From positions 82,935 to 115,083 of the forward strand of contig QKYT01000197.1 of the NCBI GenBank assembly GCA_003550305.1: a DNA stretch of 32,149 nt, written 5' to 3'. Positions 23,037-32,149 of the stretch are shown one piece after another; position 1 is the first letter of the stretch; each line of letters opens with the position of its first letter. The position numbers and the translations under genes were made by a program. This DNA comes from Glomus cerebriforme (lineage: Eukaryota; Glomeromycota; Glomeromycetes; Glomerales; Glomeraceae). The notes under the pieces were generated by a model. It saw only the letters and a list, made by a program, of their open reading frames with translations, searched no databases and had not been told where the DNA came from.

Positions 23037-23088
23037 TAAGGTCAGTACACAAAGTTAACACTCACTTAACTCCAAAAAACTGACCTTA
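23037..23088. repeat. 10-bp perfect inverted repeat
   Basis: TAAGGTCAGT (23037-23046) and its exact complement ACTGACCTTA (23079-23088) enclose a 32-base spacer. It could form a stem-loop or be a short foldback remnant. Confidence 0.5.
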
Positions 23089-23520
23089 GATTACTTATTT
23101 ATCTTATTTATTGTATAAAAATCCTACAGTTTTTATAATTTTTAAATGGTTTTTTTTTTGTTTTTTTTTTTAAAGTTTATATTATATTATATATATGATT
23201 AGTCAAATTTATGCAAAAAATATGCAAACTATATACCTCTTAAAAAAATTTATCAAAAATACGCATTCAAAATAATAAAATAATCTAAAACTCCCCATTT
23301 TGTACGCAAATCCAAATCTAACCTCATAAAATTCCTCCCTGATGGCGATGCATCCTACTCCTACATATATATTTTGGAGGTCCTCTATTGATGAGGTAAT
23401 TTTCAAGTACACTCATTTTTAAAAACTTTGGTAGTATTTATAAAAAACTCTTATATATCCAATATCTTATTTTTGAAAAAAAAAATCTTATCATTTTTGA
23501 TCGGAAACAAAGCTTTATGA
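23089..23520. other. AT-rich spacer downstream of the BTB-SPRY relic
   Basis: Contains T-runs and one 67-codon minus-strand frame (23209-23412) with no family match. No supportable gene was seen. Confidence 0.5.
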
Positions 23521-23772
23521 TCAAATTTTTTGAGGAGACTGACTTTGAACGTGACCAGGATAACGCAATGATATACTAATAAAGTTTTGATGATAAATTA
23601 TTCCATTCTGATACTTCCGAATGCTTTGTACAATTGACTGTAAAAGCGCAAAGTCAAAGTAATCATCTGATCTTGCAGCCAAAATTTCTCTACAACCATG
23701 TAATTTTTTTTTATCTTCACATAAAATTTCTATATCACTATATTTTAATCTAATGAATATCCTCTCGTCATT
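23521..23772 (-). pseudogene. BTB-SPRY gene relic with its middle deleted
   Basis: From 23772 the minus strand reads FIRLKYSDIEILCEDKKKLH and GCREILAARSD, the start of a BTB/POZ domain of the type common in Rhizophagus. A few codons later, after a +1 frame change, it reads AFTVNCTKHSEVSEWNNL and then ISLRYPGHVQ. These match the end of a SPRY domain, as in the gene at 28749-30195 (EVSGWNNLPTKLYPIISLRY). The rest of BTB, all of BACK and most of SPRY are missing, and there is a TAG in the SPRY part. Intact members are probably substrate adaptors for Cullin-3 ligases; this relic is non-functional. Confidence 0.7.
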
Positions 23773-23779
23773 TTTGAAA

Positions 23780-24810
23780 AAAAAAGTTTTTTATAAATAG
23801 AGTTCTTGTCGATAATTACATATTTAGCTTTGTACTTTTAAATATTTTCCAGGAATTTCCCTATTAACCGGGACGAAAACGTTACATAAAAGCACAATCG
23901 TAACATTTTAACTGTAAAAAGCTCAGTTCCTGGAACGGAAATTTGTTAGCATAGAATATACTGAAATCAAATATATTATTTACTTGGGTGTATCCATTAT
24001 CCATGCACGATCTGTCCATTCAGTATAAATCAGGGTATGTTTGCAAATTAAATTTTTTAGAAGTTTTTTTTTTTTGTATCTATGAAATCTAAAAAAAAAA
24101 ATTACAGTTAAACAAAAACAAAAAAAAAGATACTTGGATATTTGTTCGAGAATCTAAATAGTTTATTAGCAACGTCAATCCATTCTCTTTCCGAATAACG
24201 ATAGAAAATATTCTATCAACGTCAGAATATTCGAAAAATTATCTCCGATATATATCACTTTACTCATATGATTGAAAATTTTGTGATTTCTAACTTTAGA
24301 ATTTGCGCACAAATAAAAGTTTATGTTAATTTTAACTGAAAATTTTATATAATTTTACTTTTCTCTGAAACAGAGCTTTCGATTTTCGAAAAATAACGCA
24401 TTTTATTGAAGTTGCCAAATAATTTTTTTAAAATTTCTAGCGTCACCTGCAAAAAATGGTAGTCGGATTTATATGCCGGTTACATGTGATTTCGGATAAT
24501 GATTTCCGGTACTTTCATCATATCCGTAGCACTTCCGTAGCCGTTCTTTCTAAATAAACTCATATTATTCGTACACATTACAATTTAAAATTTAAAATTT
24601 CTGTATAATTATTATTTAATAAGAAAGTGCTACACATGATTTTTATTTTATTTTAATCATATGTTCATAAATTTAATATTAATATTCCCAATACATCGTA
24701 TTCTTATTAAAATCTCTCCAAGTTCTTGGCATAGTTCTATGATTCTCTAGTATTATAATGTTATTGCTCATTTTTTCCAATGACTTGAAATTTGAACGAA
24801 CATTTTTTAA
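23780..24810. other. AT-rich spacer, no gene seen
   Basis: A less AT-rich patch at about 24440-24560 contains the short repeat CCGTAGCACTTCCGTAGCCG. No open frame, RNA gene or transposon end could be supported. Confidence 0.5.
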
Positions 24811-25226
24811 TTATAAATGTCGTTTTGGCTTATTACATAATTCTTCTAACAATTCTTTGGTCTAAAATTAATATCTACACATTAAAAAAATCAAAAACAT
24901 TTTATGTATTATACCTTATTTTGTATTCTTTGTAAATAAGTTAAATTAGTTTCTCCATTAATTCTATTTTCTTGAATTTGGCGAAAATTTTCAAAAACAG
25001 AACAATTAAGACAGTATTAAGACCATCTTGAGAAAAATTCTTGACTTCAAAATATTTATCTTGACGTCTTGGTTGTGGATGTACCGTTTTGTGAGAATAT
25101 CCAATATTAATTAAATCCAAGCCTGCAAAATTTCTCCTTCGCAATAGTATCATTCTAATATTTAAATCAGGGTGTTTGACTTTTAATTTTCCAAGTTCAT
25201 GATAAATCCGTGAATAGTCTTGCCTT
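24811..25226 (-). pseudogene. Two orphan exons of an unrecognised gene
   Basis: A CATTTCAG acceptor opens an exon at 25226 that reads IYHELGKLKVKHPDLNIRM, LLRRRNFAGLDLINIGYSHK and QPRRQDKYFEVKNFSQDGLN. After a one-base frame change near 25010 it continues NCSVFENFRQIQENRINGET to AAG at 24915. A 53-bp intron (GTATAA...TTTTAG, 24862-24914) leads to a final exon 24861-24811 ending KELLEELCNKPKRHL and TAA. The composition and splice signals look like real coding sequence. The frame change and the lack of any upstream exon beyond 25230 suggest a truncated gene. I do not recognise the protein. A sequencing error instead of a true frameshift is possible. Confidence 0.5.
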
Positions 25227-25309
25227 CTGAAATGAAATTTATTATATAGTACAATGACTAAATTTGAGTTTATTCAATCTTTTCTTCATTAAATTAAATG
25301 TCTTCTAGA

Positions 25310-25444
25310 TAGTGTTCTTAATCGAATCGAATATAATCGATTATTGATCGAATCGGTCAATTAATTGATCATTAAATTTTAGCATCGGCTAAAATTGATG
25401 GATTATTTAATCGATCAAATTTACAGATCGATTATAGTGATATG
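25310..25444. repeat. ATCGATTA-rich segment left of the palindrome
   Basis: Many overlapping ATCGAT, GATCGA and AATTGATC motifs occur here, and related sequence (TAATCGATTATTAATC, CCAATTAATCGATCAC) recurs at about 26069-26125. The two tracts enclose the 222-bp palindrome and a small open frame. They may be remnants of the ends of one larger element. Confidence 0.4.
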
Positions 25445-25666
25445 GCGCTGTTGTAGTCCAAACACTACCATGTCCCAAATCAAACTTGGGAAAACCTTAT
25501 ATCCGAAACTTGACCATGTCCCAAACTAACCCAGTCTTAAATGGTAGTTTGAGACGTCTTAAACATTTAAAATTTACTAGTTTTGTTTTGGATATGGTTA
25601 AATTTCGGACATAGGATTGTCCCAAGTCGGATTTGGGACATGGTAACGTTTGGGCTACAACAGCGC
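25445..25666. mobile_element. 222-bp foldback element (near-complete palindrome)
   Basis: The left end starts GCGCTGTTGTAGTCCAAAC and the right end is its near-complement, GTTTGGGCTACAACAGCGC. Similarity continues inward through ACCATGTCCCAAATC, ACTTGGGA and ATCCGAAA-type blocks to a central AGACGTCT. The centre of that 8-mer falls between 25555 and 25556, exactly midway between the ends, so essentially the whole element folds on itself. There is no coding capacity and no clear target duplication. It is a foldback or MITE-like element whose transcript would form a long hairpin. Confidence 0.85.
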
Positions 25667-25757
25667 TAAATAAAATTTATATGAATAAAACCTTTTAAAT
25701 TTTACACTTTAATTTTTTTTATTAAAAAAAAATATTTAAAATAATAAATCTGTCATA

Positions 25758-25892
25758 ATGGAGCAGTTAGCAAATTTCCTAATTTGGTTGGATTTGAAGA
25801 TTAGTATACAATATATAAGCTTATATCGTTCGAAACCTGAAACAGTTAATGAATTATTAAGAAATAGTGAATATTTTAATCCATTTGTATAA
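25758..25892 (+). CDS. Small 44-aa open frame, unknown
   Basis: It runs from ATG at 25758 to TAA at 25890-25892. The translation begins MEQLANFLIWLDLKI and ends NELLRNSEYFNPFV. Its mixed residue usage contrasts with the Lys/Asn/Phe-rich noise frames nearby. It could be a first exon, a relic of a longer gene or chance. There is no recognisable domain. Confidence 0.25.
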   Translation: MEQLANFLIWLDLKISIQYISLYRSKPETVNELLRNSEYFNPFV

Positions 25893-26770
25893 ACTTTATT
25901 TTTTTTCAATTTGGTAAATCAATAACTGGTACACTTTAAAACTAATGTTATTACATAAAAACAATATAAATTAAAATAAAAAATTCTTTAAATTCATACA
26001 TTAATATAAATTTAATGATTGGTCGATTGTTGCTTTGATCCATAAATTTTGTTTCTTCGAATGGTGTAATCGATTATTAATCTATCATGCTGATGCATAA
26101 TTAGCCAATTAATCGATCACAACTTTTTGAGGTCAATTAAATACCCTACTCTTTATTTTCTCCTATATAAAACTTATTAACGTTATTTAACGATCAATTA
26201 TGTCCAAATAATTAATAATTTTGTCGGGCTGTGGCTTATGTTTTTATATGAGCAAATTTGATTTTATCTAGACAGCATATACAAGACCTTTTTCATTTAA
26301 AAATTCTTCATATTTCAAAGAATATAATATTCTTTGACTTGACATAGTTAAATAGAAGTTTATACATGTAATCGGTATATATTAACCATTTTTTTTACTT
26401 TGCGTATTAAGGTAAGACAGAAAGTTGTAGAGTAGGGTTGCCAGTTAAGGTTCTCTTCATAAATAATAACTTTTTTCATTAACAAAATTAGTATCCAATA
26501 TTTCCTTAAAAAACACTTTTTTAACATGCATTTATAGTTTTAATAATGTATTCTCACACTTGCACGCATCGCATTTTTTTACTCGTCTGATGTAGAATAT
26601 TTTTGTGTTTTAATAGTGTCTAATTAATTTTATTCATAATAATCAAAAAAAAAAAACTTTTTTTTTGTTATAAATATACAATTTGAACAATAACAGAAAT
26701 TCTGATTTATATTTATATTTTACAATATTTTTTTATATAAAGAAAAGAAATAATAAAATAAACCACAGAT
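25893..26770. other. AT-rich spacer
   Basis: Holds the second ATCGATTA-rich tract at about 26069-26125. No gene was seen. Confidence 0.5.
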
Positions 26771-27169
26771 ATAAAAAGTGAGTAAGTATAAACATTTTTT
26801 AAAACAATTTATAATTAATATTTTCCCAATTTTGCTATTTCACCATTTTACCAACACTTTCCCTACCCCATCACAACAACTAATACCATTGCAGCCCTTT
26901 TACCAGCGTCATTATTTCCATTTTTGCCAGCACCTAGCTATTATTTTCTGTTCTGCTAATTGCTAATGCCTCCCTTGACACTATTTTCTATTTTACTAAA
27001 TCACAACCATCTGACATCATTTCTTTTATTACCAGCGCCATTCTTATATACATATATGCATAATTTCTCTCACCAGTACTTGTATTACTAGAACCACCTG
27101 ACCTAATAAATGGTATCCCAAAGTTTATGGAAAAGGTGCAATATTTACATTTACCAATATTAATATTAA
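26771..27169. other. Pyrimidine-rich segment with CCAGC-type microrepeats
   Basis: The plus strand is C/T-rich, with recurring TTTACCA, ACCAGCG and CCAGCACC words. It is not supported as coding. It may be the far, diverged body of element copy B, whose other strand would be purine-rich as in copies A and C. Confidence 0.4.
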
Positions 27170-27700
27170 AACTTGACCCTGAAGCCTATATTAACACTGG
27201 ATGGTTGTTTACTCACATTCGCATTTCCTGTAAATACATTATTTATCTAGAGATGTCTTTATAACTTGATATTTGCCATAATACTATCTAATGCTTTCCA
27301 TTTGGTTGTTAATCATAAATTCATAATTGTGGTGAAATAGTAATCACCTTGATTTATGTTACTAACATTATTTTATCCCATGTAGCATCAACATTTCCGA
27401 TTTTGTTGTCAATTCCAGCCATATCTAAATGGTTAATGGTAGTTATTCACTCGACTTTTGTCTTCTGCTTCTTTTGAAGCCTGCATTTTCCATTTGATTG
27501 TAAATCATAATTGATATTTAAATGTAAGTCATCCACTCGATTATCGTAAATAGTCACAAATGTCTATTTATCTTATGTGATATTAATATTCTCCTTTCGT
27601 TTTCAATTCCAATCAATCACATTTGAATGGAAGTTATCCACTTTATCTCTGACTTCAGTTACAAATATCTAATTGCTTTTAAGTTCAATACTTTTTTTTC
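27170..27700. repeat. Degenerate tandem repeat, period about 190-200 bp
   Basis: TGCTTTCCATTTGGTTGTTAATCATAA near 27291 recurs as TGCATTTTCCATTTGATTGTAAATCATAA near 27480. TTATCCCATGT...TTTTGTTGTCAATTCCA near 27373 recurs as TTATCTTATGT...CGTTTTCAATTCCA near 27571. At least two diverged units are visible. Confidence 0.5.
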
Positions 27701-27959
27701 TTGCTAACTCTGGTCACATTTTCATAGTAGTCTCTTTCTAAGTTATATAAGCAACAAAAAAATAGCATTGCAATTAATTATGGATAACTCACAATTTAAA
27801 ATCCATTTATAACACATACCTTATGATCTATATATGTCTTTATTATCTTTATAATTTTCATTCCCACAAGTAAAGCTTTCTGTTATTTACTCTCTTCATT
27901 ACGTCTGGCTTAAAGTTATGATGATCTCTTTAGTCTTCATAAACATAATAATATACGAA

Positions 27960-28317
27960 AATAAAGATACGAAGAAAAAATGAGGGAATTCTAATCTAAA
28001 CCAAACCAGTTAGTTAGGAGAGACTCAACTAACTGACTGGTTTTTCCTTGCCTGTAATGAGAAAAGTAACTCATATACAGTATAAGGAAGGGAAAGAGGG
28101 AGTTAAAACTAAACCAAACTAGCCAGTTAGGAGAGACTCAACTAACTGACTAGTTTTTCCTTGCCTGTAATGAGAAAAGTAACTCATATACTGTATAAGG
28201 AAGGGAAAGAAGGAGTTAAAGAAATTCTAGGAGAAAAAAGTTTTAACAATAAAAAGTTATATAAGAGTATTTATATAAAATACCTTTTTAAAATTTACTA
28301 AGGATGTGTCATGAGAA
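27960..28317 (-). repeat. Dispersed element copy B, inverted, with tandem-dimer head
   Basis: This is the reverse complement of the head seen in copies A and C. Two monomers (28001-28090 and 28114-28203, period 113 bp) contain CCAGTTAG...AACTAACTGACT(G/A)G, TTTTTCCTTGCCTGTAATGA and CTGTATAAGG. They are more alike here than in the other copies. The segment outside the head (28283-28317) matches 30592-30626 inverted, with few differences. The body on the lower-coordinate side is more diverged but shares the start with copy C. Copies B and C therefore form inverted arms around 28318-30591. Confidence 0.75.
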
Positions 28318-28748
28318 TTATTATGTAATCATAATTTATCAATTACTCATAAATAATTTTGGCGATGAATAGTCAAAATAGTACATATTTATTGTGTCGC
28401 ACAAAATATGATATTAAAAAAAATAATTGTTTAACGGATTTTTGCCATACATACGCAAAAGTAGTTTATCATTTCACATGACCATACAAAACTCATTTGG
28501 CTAACTTTTCGTATCACTCATAATATTGTGTTACAATTTAAATAAAGTTCCTTGATAATGAAATCATAATCTACATTCTTATTACTCTAAAAAGATGTTT
28601 GCGTTACTTTGTTGCATTTCATTCATCATTTCGTCAATTTGACAATGAATTAAATGAATTATTTGAAATTAGTTATTTTGCTTTGATTATAAATAACTTT
28701 GAAAATATTTTAGTATTTCTTGCTTGAAAATAATTAATTATCTCATTA
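28318..28748. other. AT-rich upstream region of the BTB-SPRY pseudogene
   Basis: Spacer between the inverted repeat arm and the pseudogene's first ATG at 28749; no separate gene was seen. Confidence 0.5.
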
Positions 28749-30195
28749 TGGACAATTTTAATAAGGAAATAACAATAATTATGAAAAACTTTACAAAACT
28801 AAAGAAGGTTATGATGTAATAATTTACGTCGGTGAAAAATCAAATATAAAAGAATTTCATGCTCATTCTTTAATATTAAAAACACAATCTAAATTTTTTA
28901 AAAGAGCTTTTACGGAAGATATTCAAAAAAGGGATGATTAATTCATTTTAAACTCAAGACATTCGCCTGATATGTTTGAAATTCTTTTAAGGTACTGTGG
29001 AAGTATTGATTTAACGAAATTACAATCTCATAAGTTATTAAATCTCTTACTATCATCAATCCATTTTAATTTTTCATTTTCATTTTTTTGCGTTGAGATT
29101 CTTGGATAAATCAATTTTGATTTGAAATTTGCCGCATGAAATTATATCATATGTAGACGAATTTGAATTTCAACTTTTAGTTAAATATATTCAAGAAACT
29201 TTGAATGGAGAAAATTATCGTGATTTTATTATTAAAAATATTCTTAAAATTATTCAATTAACTTATCAAAAAAAAACCCTTGATAAGTTATGGAACTTTG
29301 ACAAATTTGTTTTAATTCTGATTATTTATTTAAATCATCTAAATTTCTTACCTTCAATCCATCTATTTTAGAAATAATTTTAAAAAAAGGATGATTTTTA
29401 TGTTAATAATGAAATCATTATTTGGGAAAATTTATTAAATGGGCATATAGACAAAATCCTGTTATTCAACAAGATATTAATAAATGGAATAGAAATGATT
29501 TTACAGCGATGGAAAGAAGATTAAACAGACTTATTCAATTAATTAAGTTTTATCGTATATCTCCAGAAGATTTTCTTTTAAAAGTATATCCTTTTAATGA
29601 AATTTTACCAAATAATTTGATTAATAATATACTTGCATATCATATGAAACCAAAGAAGAAACTAAATATTGATATACAACCTCAAAAGTTTAACGATTTT
29701 GTAGTTGGATATGTTTGGGATGAGTTAGCGTGTGGATCAAAACTTATTATTGAGGATGATGGAAAAATTGTACGTGCAAAAAATAATTGTAGTAAAAATC
29801 AAAGTACTAGAGCTAAAATGAAATTAGAAAATAAAGGTATTTTTGAATGGGATGTAATTATTGAGAAATATAGTTCATCTGTTTTGATTGGAGTATGTAC
29901 ATCAGAAAATTTTAATTATTAATCATTTCAACTTACTGGATGGGTATTAGCCTATTAGGTTCTAGTGGTAATTTGTTATAATTCTTATAATAGTTCAAAT
30001 TATTGTCCACCATTTGATAATGAAGATGGTACAAAAATTACTGTTCATTTAGATATGAATAAAAGAACTTGTGCCTTTACAGTTAAAGGTACAAAGTTCC
30101 CAGAAGTATCAGGATGGAATAATTTACCAACAAAACTTTATCCAATAATATCATTACGTTATCCTGGTCGTTTTCGAATTCCCCTCATTAATTAA
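28749..30195 (+). pseudogene. BTB-BACK-SPRY protein pseudogene
   Basis: From ATG at 28749 the pieces read GYDVIIYVGEKSNIKEFHAH, TQSKFFKRAFTED and SPDMFEILLRYCGSIDL (BTB). Next come DEFEFQLLVKYIQETL and, from about 29422, KWAYRQNP and IKFYRISPEDFLLKVYPFNE (BACK). Last are FEWDVIIEKYSSSVLIGVC, GTKITVHLDMNKRTCAFTVK and YPIISLRYPGRFRI (SPRY), with a stop at 30195. Breaks are a frame change near 28775, TAA near 28938, frame changes near 29110-29130 and 29295-29430, TAA at 29920-29922, and a TAG with a further frame change near 29955-29985. Intact relatives are probably Cullin-3 adaptors whose SPRY domain binds targets. Frames stay readable, so decay is fairly recent. The gene lies between inverted copies B and C. 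Confidence 0.85.
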
Positions 30196-30591
30196 ATTTG
30201 TTTGACTATGTATAAATTTGTCTAAAATAAAAATATATTTTTTTTTTATTCAAAATCATGATTCCAAATTTTATACTTTTAATAATTGTAATTGAATTGC
30301 CAGTAATATCAAACTCTAACTTAGAATAACTGTAGTATTAATTTAATTAGTTAGAAGCAGTGTTGGATTCAGATATTGTCCAATTACCTTACAATCACAC
30401 GATCAATGGTAGTACATTCAGCGTTTTTATGTAATAGATTCATATGATTTTATATAATATATCCTCATTAAGTATCTTCTAATATTATCTAATTATATAC
30501 TAATACATAACGCGTATTATGATTCATATGTACAGTACCATTAATAAATTAAGTAGTACATTACATAATCAATAATAAAATACATAATATG
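30196..30591. other. AT-rich spacer
   Basis: Sequence between the SPRY stop codon and the inverted-repeat arm of copy C. TATTAAGTA and TACATAAT-like words recur, but no gene is supported. Confidence 0.5.
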
Positions 30592-31832
30592 TTCTCATGA
30601 CACATCCTTTGTAAATTTTACAAATGGTAAAAAAAAAAAATTATAAATACCTACCATTTTTTTAAAATTTCTTTTTTCTCTAAATTTAAAAAACTAGATT
30701 CACTGAATTCTCCCTTTAAACTCTACTCTTTTCTCTCTATAATTTTATTTCTCTCTATAACCTCTTAAAAATAAACTACCCCTTTAAACTCCTTCTTTTA
30801 ACTTTCCTTATACTGTATATAGAGGTCTTCCTCGTATCAGGCAAGGAAGGTCCAGTCAGGTAATCGAGTATCTCAGCATCTCATATCTGGCTGGTTTGAT
30901 TTTTTTTTAAATTCCTTTAAACTTCCTCTTCTCTTCCTTATACTGTATATAGAAGTCTTCTTCGTATCAGGCAAGGAAAGACTTGGTCAGATAGTTGAAT
31001 ATATCCTATCTGCGGTTTGGTTTAGATTAGAATTCCCTTTTTCATTTCCTTATGTTTATGAAGCAATGTCGAAGACTAATGAGATAGTGATGGGAAGATA
31101 TCAACAAACAGCAAAAAAGATAAAAGAAATACGAAGAAAGCTAAAACTCAACTTTAAGGAAGTAATACATCAAGATAAAAATTAAAAGTGTTGTTTCAAA
31201 ATTTAAAAAATGATAGAAAATGAGTTCAAGATAACAGAGGAGATGAATATCAAACAGTTTATAAAAATATGCAGAAAGAAAAAGGTGAAATGAAAGAAAA
31301 CGAACAAATAACAAGATAAAAATTAATAAGTAAATGAGAATATTTTCTAAAAGAGGATCCTGGAATGATTAAAAGGATGATCAAAAGTATACAATAATGA
31401 CAGACAAGAAAGAAAAAAGAAACCAAAGAACGTTTTCAAGAATGGATAAGGAAGAAGGGAAAAAAATGGGAAGAACAATTTGAAGAAAGTCATATATAAA
31501 GAAAGGTAAAAAAGAAAATGTCAGGAAGATTGGGATCTCTTATAAAATGTTATTATTAAGTTATTTAGCCAACAACCACTTGCAGAAAAACTAGAGACTC
31601 AATGAAAGATTCATAAAGAATATTAACGAACGCAATAATTGAACATGTAGAAATAAAATAGAAAAGGATAATGAACACAAGAAAAAAAAATTAGGAAATG
31701 GGAAAAAAAATATAACAAAATGAGACAAATGGAGAATATTAAACAATGTTGGAGATTGCTAATAAAATCGGATAAAACATAAACAATATAGTAAAATTAA
31801 TAATTTGTTAAGATAGAATAGATTAGAGATAT
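30592..31832 (+). repeat. Dispersed element copy C with tandem-dimer head
   Basis: The outer segment beginning TTCTCATGACACATCCTT matches copy B inverted. The two head monomers are marked by TTCCTTATACTGTATATAGA near 30804 and 30934 (period 130 bp). The A/G-rich body begins after TTTAGATTAGAATTCCCT and ends with AACAATGTTGGAGATTGCTA and AAGATAGAATAGATTAGAGA at about 31743-31826. Head and 3' end match copy A. The body lacks the GC-balanced block seen in copy A at 1164-1280. Confidence 0.75.
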
Positions 31833-32038
31833 TTATTTATCGCCGTTTTCAAATTACTGTGATCGGCAGTTTTTTTTTAATTTTAATAAAACACAGTCAA
31901 TTCCGAAATTCCAATAAAAAATAGTCATGTGCATATATAAAAACAAAATGTAATTTGATCTACGTAATACTAAGCCACTATTGTACCACATTAATTGTAT
32001 TTTTCTGCCATTCGCTTCACGTTTTTACCAGTAGCTTA

Positions 32039-32101
32039 TACCGATTCCTAACCGATTCCTAACTGATTCCTAACCGATTCCTACCCTTCCTAACCGATTC
32101 C
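32039..32101. repeat. 11-bp minisatellite, six units
   Basis: The unit TAACCGATTCC is repeated head to tail. The first unit (32039-32048) and the fifth are one base short, and the third has T for C. The tract ends at CAAAATAATC. Confidence 0.85.
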
Positions 32102-32149
32102 AAAATAATCACAGGCAAAACCTGTAATAAAAATATTTATTTTTCACCA

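Noticed and set aside
541..31832. Copies A and C as the two LTRs of one 31-kb element
   Set aside because: A third copy is inverted, no gag-pol genes lie between them except an unrelated LINE, and TG...CA ends and a primer-binding site are missing.

Overview
The window looks like nuclear DNA of an arbuscular mycorrhizal fungus of the Rhizophagus type. This is inferred from four things: very high A+T, short introns with GTAAGT-like donors and TAG/CAG acceptors, protein families expanded in those genomes (Crinkler-type P-loop proteins, Cys-motif plus kinase proteins, BTB-BACK-SPRY proteins, large multi-exon membrane proteins), and abundant degraded transposons. Runs of N at about 13823-13835 and 20266-20336 mark a draft assembly.

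Left part (1-9.5 kb): a dispersed element with a tandem-dimer head (copy A, 541-1695), a nonsense-ridden coding relic (2290-2475, minus) and a decayed LINE of about 5.6 kb (2585-8211, plus). The LINE carries endonuclease, reverse transcriptase, RNase H and CCHC-knuckle remnants and ends in poly(A). It sits inside the 3' part of a minus-strand Crinkler-like gene (8212-9517), which also has frameshifts and a 79-bp-period internal duplication.

Middle (11.4-18.3 kb): the only two genes that look functional, both on the minus strand. The first (11469-13423, four exons, 571 aa) is a protein kinase in which a second, degenerate N-terminal Cys-motif/N-lobe module is fused in frame ahead of the working one. 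The second (14787-18244, eight exons, 934 aa) encodes a signal peptide, a large glycosylatable ectodomain, several membrane helices with an EDVPQLIIQ motif, and a Cys-rich tail. Two non-autonomous DNA transposons lie near them: a 334-bp hAT-type MITE with a perfect 8-bp target duplication (13723-14056), and a 294-bp element with 25-bp inverted ends (18488-18781).

Right part (18.8-32.1 kb): mostly AT-rich spacer and relics. It holds a 3'-flank-like repeat matching the sequence beside the kinase, a BTB-SPRY relic with its middle deleted (23521-23772, minus), orphan exons of an unrecognised gene (24811-25226, minus), an exactly centred 222-bp palindrome (25445-25666), and a BTB-BACK-SPRY pseudogene (28749-30195, plus). 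That pseudogene lies between two inverted copies (B and C) of the tandem-dimer element. The window ends with an 11-bp minisatellite.

No operon-like cooperation is visible. The theme is birth and decay of gene-family copies in a repeat-rich region. Exon joins were read by eye from splice signals and frame continuity. Family names rest on motif recognition, not on searches.
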